Source: Rhizobium sp. BG4 | Lineage (GTDB): Bacteria > Pseudomonadota > Alphaproteobacteria > Rhizobiales > Rhizobiaceae | Direction: 5' to 3' | Length of the DNA stretch: 64,000 bases | Assembly (NCBI RefSeq): GCF_016864575.1 | Contig: NZ_CP044127.1 | Span: 124,001 to 188,000 of the forward strand | Shown here: positions 60,042-64,000 of the stretch, one piece after another | How the letters are laid out: the number at the start of each line of letters is the position of its first letter | How positions within the stretch are numbered: the first letter of the stretch is position 1 | Translations under genes and position numbers: made by a program | The notes under the pieces: generated by a model | Database searches by the model: none | The model's input: only the letters and a program-made list of their open reading frames with translations | Told to the model about the DNA's origin: nothing

Positions 60042-63005
60042 TCAATTTGCTCCAAATCCCGACGCAATAAGAGCTTCTCTAAGGTCTTCAACCTTGAACG
60101 GCTTCGTCAGCCTGGGTAGATCCGGTGCGATCCCCTCGACGTCGGCATATCCAGAGACGATCAGGCAAGGCAGATTAGGCCGCAGCAGCTGAACACGCCT
60201 CACAAGTTCGACCCCATCCAGGCCCGGCATCAAGTGATCCGTCACGACGAGCTTTAAATCTGCGATGCTGTCGAGCGATGCCAACGCAGCCTCGCCATTG
60301 GAGGCTTCAACGACATCAAAGCCGATCTCCTCAAGCATATCGGCCGCGCTAATGCGAACAAAATCTTCATCGTCGACGAGCAGCACCGTCCCTCGATGGC
60401 CGATCGACGTCGTGCCGCCGGGGTCATTGGTCGCAAGACTGACAGGGGCGTCACCGGCCTCTGGTAACCAGAGCTCAATATTCGTGCCAACACCCACCCG
60501 GCTAAAGATGCGGATGCCGCCGCCAAGTTGCTGTGCAAGGCCGTGCACCATTGAAAGGCCCAGTCCGGTTCCTTGTCCTAAGCCTTTGGTCGAGAAGAAT
60601 GGCTCGATTGCACGCGCTCGGACCTCATCACTCATTCCCTCGCCGGTATCGGCAACAGAGATAACGACGTAGCGGCCAGGCTTCAGATCTTCAGGCTTCT
60701 GCGGATGGATTTCGCGAGCGCTCGCGCTGATGCGCAGCGTGCCGCCTGTCGGCATGGCGTCCCTGGCGTTCACGGTGAGGTTCAAAAGGGCCATCTCGAC
60801 CTGATTTTGGTCGGCTCGGGCCGCCGGAAGGTCCTGGCTTGCGTCAATGACAACCTGGATCTGAGGGCCAGTCGTGCTTCGGATTAACTCTCCCATCCCG
60901 GCGACAAGCGTCGTCACGTCGATCGGTAGCGGCTGCAGCGGCTGGCGCCGAGCAAACGCCAAAAGTCGCTGGACGAGTATTCTGGCGCGCTCGGCCGACT
61001 GTAATGCGCCACCAATCAGCTTGCGCTCGCGATCGGTCCCAATTTGCCTGCGCACCAGCATGTCGAGAGAGCCGATGATCGGGGTCAGCAAGTTGTTGAA
61101 GTCATGAGCGACGCCGCCGGTCAACTGACCGAGCGCTTCGACCTTCTGCGCCTGTCGAAGTTGATCTTCCGCCTCCGCCAGGCGCCTTTGCTCCGCCAAG
61201 CGCCCTGTGATGTCATACACAATCTGGTAGGCACCGATCCGGCGACCCGCAGTGTTTCGCAGCACGTTGAAATTGAGTTCGAACCAACGCTTGGAATATG
61301 CGGTATCTCCGAACTCGTCTACCAGCGTGAACTCCTCGCCGGCGAGCGCCCTCGACCAGGTCCGGCGCACATGCTCGCGATGCTCGGGGAGGTGATCGAG
61401 CGCCTCTAGCATAGATGCTCCGATCACCGGGCGCACGCCATAGACCTGCTCGAACGCGGTGCTTGCCGCCCTGTTCATCGCCAGCCAACGGAAGTCCTGG
61501 TCCGCCACGAAAATGATTGCTGTCGTGTTCTCAACGACATCAGCCAGAAGCTTGCGTTCGGCCAGCCCCTCGGCCACCCGCGCTTCCAGCGTCTCGTTGA
61601 GGTCGCGTAGGGCAAGCTCAGTCTTCTTGCGCTCGGTAATGTCAATCGCGGTTCCGATCACTCGTAGACAGCGCTCCCCTTCAAATACGCCACGCCCTTT
61701 CGCCGCGACCCAGCGGACGACTGAATCTTCCTTGCCAATCGTCCGATACTCCACGTCGTAGACGGCGCGCACGGCGGGATCTGCCGCTGCCGCGTAAGCA
61801 GCCGAAGTTCGTTCGAGGTCCTCAGGATGAAGGCCGCTGTAGTAATCTTGCATCGAAACGGGGACGTCGGGCGAGATGCCAAACATCGCTTTGACCCTGG
61901 GCGGCCAGAACAAGGTGTCGGCAACCACGTCCACATCCCAAAGGCCGATTTCAGCTGCATCGACGGCCAGGCGAAGCTGTTCTTCACTCGCGCGAAGGTT
62001 TGCTTCAGAACCCACACGCTCGACATGGGCCCACGATCGCTCCGTGACCTCGCGGATGACCGTCAATTCGTAGTCGGACCATCGATGCGGTGCCTTGTCA
62101 TGGATTGCCATCAAAGCGGTCAACCGACCGTTTTTCACCAGCGGCATGCAGATCGTTGCAGTGATCCCGATATCCTGGAAGGTTTTTGCCTCCTCGGGCG
62201 CGATCTCGGCAAGATTGTCATTGATGATCAGCGGCCGGCCGGCGGCCAGCTCCTGCACCGCTAGAGTTCCGAAATCGGAAAGACTATAGTGCCCGACGAT
62301 CGAGGGAGACCCAGGTGCGTGCCAGTTACCACGGATGGTGAAGCCATCCTCATCAGGATCCATATCGGCATAGGCGCAGTTTGAGAGGCTCAAATGTGCG
62401 CCTATTAGGCGCGTCGTGACGGCGAGAACTTCATCTGCATCATGCAGGCCCGCAACTGCCTGACCAAGTTCGTCCAGGAAGCGGTATAACTCTTCACTCT
62501 GCGCCAGGCGACGCTCGGCGAGCACGCGGTGGGTGATATCAAACACCATCGCCAGGGAGCCGATCGGCTTGCCCGCGGCATCTCGTATCGGCAGATATTC
62601 CAGGTCCATCCACACCTGCTCAGCTCTGCCATGTCGCCAGAGTTCGAGCTCTTGGCCATGGAAGCTAAGCGTCTCACCCCGCAATCCAGCTGCTATCACA
62701 TGAGCGTTGAAGTCTGCAGCCTCAGGCCAGACCTCAAGAAGTTTTCCGCCAAGAGCTGCGGGGTGACGAGGGCCGCATACAGCTGCATAACCGTCATTAT
62801 AGATGAGAATGCCTTCCGGTCCCCACAGAACCACCATCGGAACCGGTGACGCTAGCACGGTCTGGACATTAGCCTTCAATTCCGCTGACCATGCTCGGAT
62901 TGGTCCGAGCGGCGTCAGTCCCCAATCCATCTGCCGGATGGCATCGCCGGCTTCACCACCACCAACGAATGCGTGGCCTTCAAGATATTGTTTCGTATCA
63001 TCCAT
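60042..63005 (-). CDS. hybrid sensor histidine kinase / response regulator with PAS, GAF, PAS, PAS
   Basis: A 987-residue cytoplasmic sensor kinase without a membrane segment. A PAS domain (about 45-150), a GAF domain (about 180-325, ICMPLVKNGRLTALMAIHDK) and two further PAS domains (about 335-460 and 490-600) precede the HisKA box GGVAHDFNNLLTPIIGSLDM with His634. The ATPase domain follows (VNARDAMPTGGTLR, DTGEGMSDEV, GTGLGLSMVHGL), then a receiver domain (TVLLVDDEDFVRISAADMLE) with Asp923 in VVTDHLMPGLDG. It phosphorylates itself and then its own receiver. No phosphotransferase or regulator gene is adjacent; the PAS-only protein converges on its end. Confidence 0.95.
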   Translation of the reverse strand: MDDTKQYLEGHAFVGGGEAGDAIRQMDWGLTPLGPIRAWSAELKANVQTVLASPVPMVVLWGPEGILIYNDGYAAVCGPRHPAALGGKLLEVWPEAADFNAHVIAAGLRGETLSFHGQELELWRHGRAEQVWMDLEYLPIRDAAGKPIGSLAMVFDITHRVLAERRLAQSEELYRFLDELGQAVAGLHDADEVLAVTTRLIGAHLSLSNCAYADMDPDEDGFTIRGNWHAPGSPSIVGHYSLSDFGTLAVQELAAGRPLIINDNLAEIAPEEAKTFQDIGITATICMPLVKNGRLTALMAIHDKAPHRWSDYELTVIREVTERSWAHVERVGSEANLRASEEQLRLAVDAAEIGLWDVDVVADTLFWPPRVKAMFGISPDVPVSMQDYYSGLHPEDLERTSAAYAAAADPAVRAVYDVEYRTIGKEDSVVRWVAAKGRGVFEGERCLRVIGTAIDITERKKTELALRDLNETLEARVAEGLAERKLLADVVENTTAIIFVADQDFRWLAMNRAASTAFEQVYGVRPVIGASMLEALDHLPEHREHVRRTWSRALAGEEFTLVDEFGDTAYSKRWFELNFNVLRNTAGRRIGAYQIVYDITGRLAEQRRLAEAEDQLRQAQKVEALGQLTGGVAHDFNNLLTPIIGSLDMLVRRQIGTDRERKLIGGALQSAERARILVQRLLAFARRQPLQPLPIDVTTLVAGMGELIRSTTGPQIQVVIDASQDLPAARADQNQVEMALLNLTVNARDAMPTGGTLRISASAREIHPQKPEDLKPGRYVVISVADTGEGMSDEVRARAIEPFFSTKGLGQGTGLGLSMVHGLAQQLGGGIRIFSRVGVGTNIELWLPEAGDAPVSLATNDPGGTTSIGHRGTVLLVDDEDFVRISAADMLEEIGFDVVEASNGEAALASLDSIADLKLVVTDHLMPGLDGVELVRRVQLLRPNLPCLIVSGYADVEGIAPDLPRLTKPFKVEDLREALIASGFGAN

Positions 63006-63300
63006 TTGGCGAACCTAGCGCGCATCCTGCCCTATGGACAGCATGCATGCGAAATTATTCTCGGCTGATTGACTTCAGCCGAGCAGCCTCTGCGACGCGG
63101 GGATCCGGCGAGGACCCGGAGGAGTGGCAAAAGCGGAAAAGGCTCCAGAACACCCTCCTCTTTCGTCGGGGTGTCGAACGATATCGCACAAAGTACTAAG
63201 TCGATCCGAAGCCCTGTTACCCGGGGAGACGCGATTGCCAAAGTCAATCCGCTGAGCTTGCCGATCAGGCCTGTCGAACCGCTAGCCGCGTTTTTCGCTT

Positions 63301-64000
63301 TCAGTCGCTGCCGGTCACACTGTTCGCCTGGGTCGCAGCGTCTTGACGCGAATTGTCGGTGTGGGCGCGCGGGGTTCGATCCGATCGCGGGACGATGACA
63401 TATGACAACAAAGCGATGGCGAGCGCCAGGCCGGTCGCGGCGAAGATCAGGCGATAGGTTGTTGTTGGCGCCAGCGACAGTCCTGCGATCTGCCCGAACA
63501 CCACCGAGGCTACCGACACGCCCAAGAAGACCAGCGTGTTCAGCACTCCAAGCGCAATGCCGCGCATGTGCGAAGGGATGCGGGCCTGGGCTTCTGTCAT
63601 GATGAGCGGGTGCACGTTCCCCATAGCATAAAGGAGGGACAGCCCGGCACAGGCTGCAGGGAAACTGCCATCCGGCCCTGCGGACAGCATGACGGCACAG
63701 ATGACGCCCGCGACATAGGCGAAGATCACAATCCTGCGTCCCTCAACACGGGCGAGGACTGCGGGAAGGACGACGCTTGTGACGATGCCAACAATGCTGA
63801 TCGCTGTGAGGATCTCACCTATTGCCGTATGTGTGCCGAAGACGGACGTGACATATGGCGCAGCCCAAGCATTGCGAAACGTTCCGCCAAGGGAGAGCGT
63901 CATGCAGATGGGAACGAGGTAAAGCAGTGGCACAATCGATCTGCGGTGCTCAGCGGCCGGCGCTTCGCTCGCGGCTGAGGGCGTCTTGCCGAGCGCGACG
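63301..64000 (-). CDS. MFS transporter, C-terminal part (partial)
   Basis: The frame is open to the right edge and reads PLLYLVPICMTLSLGGTFRN, then APYVTSVFGTHTAIGEILTA, with SLLYAMGNVHPLIMTEAQAR and GVSVASVVFGQIAGLSLAPT. Six or so hydrophobic segments fit the second half of a major-facilitator transporter. The C-terminus is hydrophilic (SDRTPRAHTDNSRQDAATQA). The N-terminal half lies outside. Substrate unknown. Confidence 0.85.
   Translation of the reverse strand, partial: VALGKTPSAASEAPAAEHRRSIVPLLYLVPICMTLSLGGTFRNAWAAPYVTSVFGTHTAIGEILTAISIVGIVTSVVLPAVLARVEGRRIVIFAYVAGVICAVMLSAGPDGSFPAACAGLSLLYAMGNVHPLIMTEAQARIPSHMRGIALGVLNTLVFLGVSVASVVFGQIAGLSLAPTTTYRLIFAATGLALAIALLSYVIVPRSDRTPRAHTDNSRQDAATQANSVTGSD

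Noticed and set aside
60265..60672. Plus-strand frames inside the hybrid kinase gene
   Set aside because: Mirror frames of a recognised long gene.
1..64000. CRISPR arrays, rRNA and tRNA genes, replication origins
   Set aside because: No regularly spaced long repeats, no rRNA-like blocks and no clear tRNA cloverleaf were seen. The 22-bp repeats at 18650 are only three and lack spacers of CRISPR type.

Overview
The window looks like an accessory replicon or genomic-island segment of a Rhizobiaceae bacterium (Rhizobium/Agrobacterium/Sinorhizobium group). This rests on the GC-rich coding style, on families typical of that group (DUF982, DUF1236, DUF3253, DUF6522-like, CBS-BON, small ArsR and XRE regulators), on GGAAC-N17-GTT promoters like those of the alphaproteobacterial general stress response sigma factor EcfG/RpoE2, and on IS256 and IS3 elements. 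No rRNA, tRNA, CRISPR array or replication origin was seen.

Layout. 1-6.4 kb: a minus-strand run of cystathionine gamma-synthase-like (partial), 1-Cys peroxiredoxin, cyclopropane-fatty-acid synthase and LysR; then a Tim44-like protein, a frameshifted 5-formyl-THF cyclo-ligase and a CBS-BON protein. 6.6-13.5 kb: a broken XRE regulator, a stand-alone cytochrome c oxidase subunit I, stress-type small proteins, a complete IS256 copy with an 8-bp target duplication, and a ruined SDR gene. 13.7-28 kb: diguanylate cyclase, broken lipocalin, DinB, an AAA/DUF4143 ATPase preceded by three 22-bp-phased repeats, a flavin monooxygenase plus FAD oxidoreductase, a LysR/SDR/SnoaL unit, an L,D-transpeptidase and a broken GFA gene. 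28-34 kb: sulfatase plus sugar-type ABC transporter operon with a divergent LysR. 35.6-41.9 kb: the most interesting locus, a CHASE2 class III nucleotide cyclase translationally coupled to a FecR-TPR-beta-barrel protein, divergent from a PycTM-like membrane protein. 42-54 kb: small stress-type genes, DUF1236 proteins, a chemoreceptor, broken TerC and Hsp20. 54-64 kb: an intact IS3 element beside a chromate-resistance remnant, an HU/IHF subunit, an IS256 scar, ArsR, a PAS protein, a large hybrid histidine kinase and an MFS transporter that runs off the end.

About a dozen genes are broken by indels of one to a few bases, some in short homopolymers, while their neighbours are intact. This is either accessory-replicon decay or indel sequencing error; only raw reads can decide.

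How genes work together. The cyclase, outer-membrane FecR-TPR-barrel and PycTM-like protein could form an envelope-to-cytoplasm cyclic-nucleotide circuit with a membrane effector. The ABC transporter and sulfatase probably import and desulfate an organic sulfate under LysR control. The DUF1236 proteins, the PepSY-like protein, Hsp20, CBS-BON, peroxiredoxin and Cfa suggest a stress-response theme.
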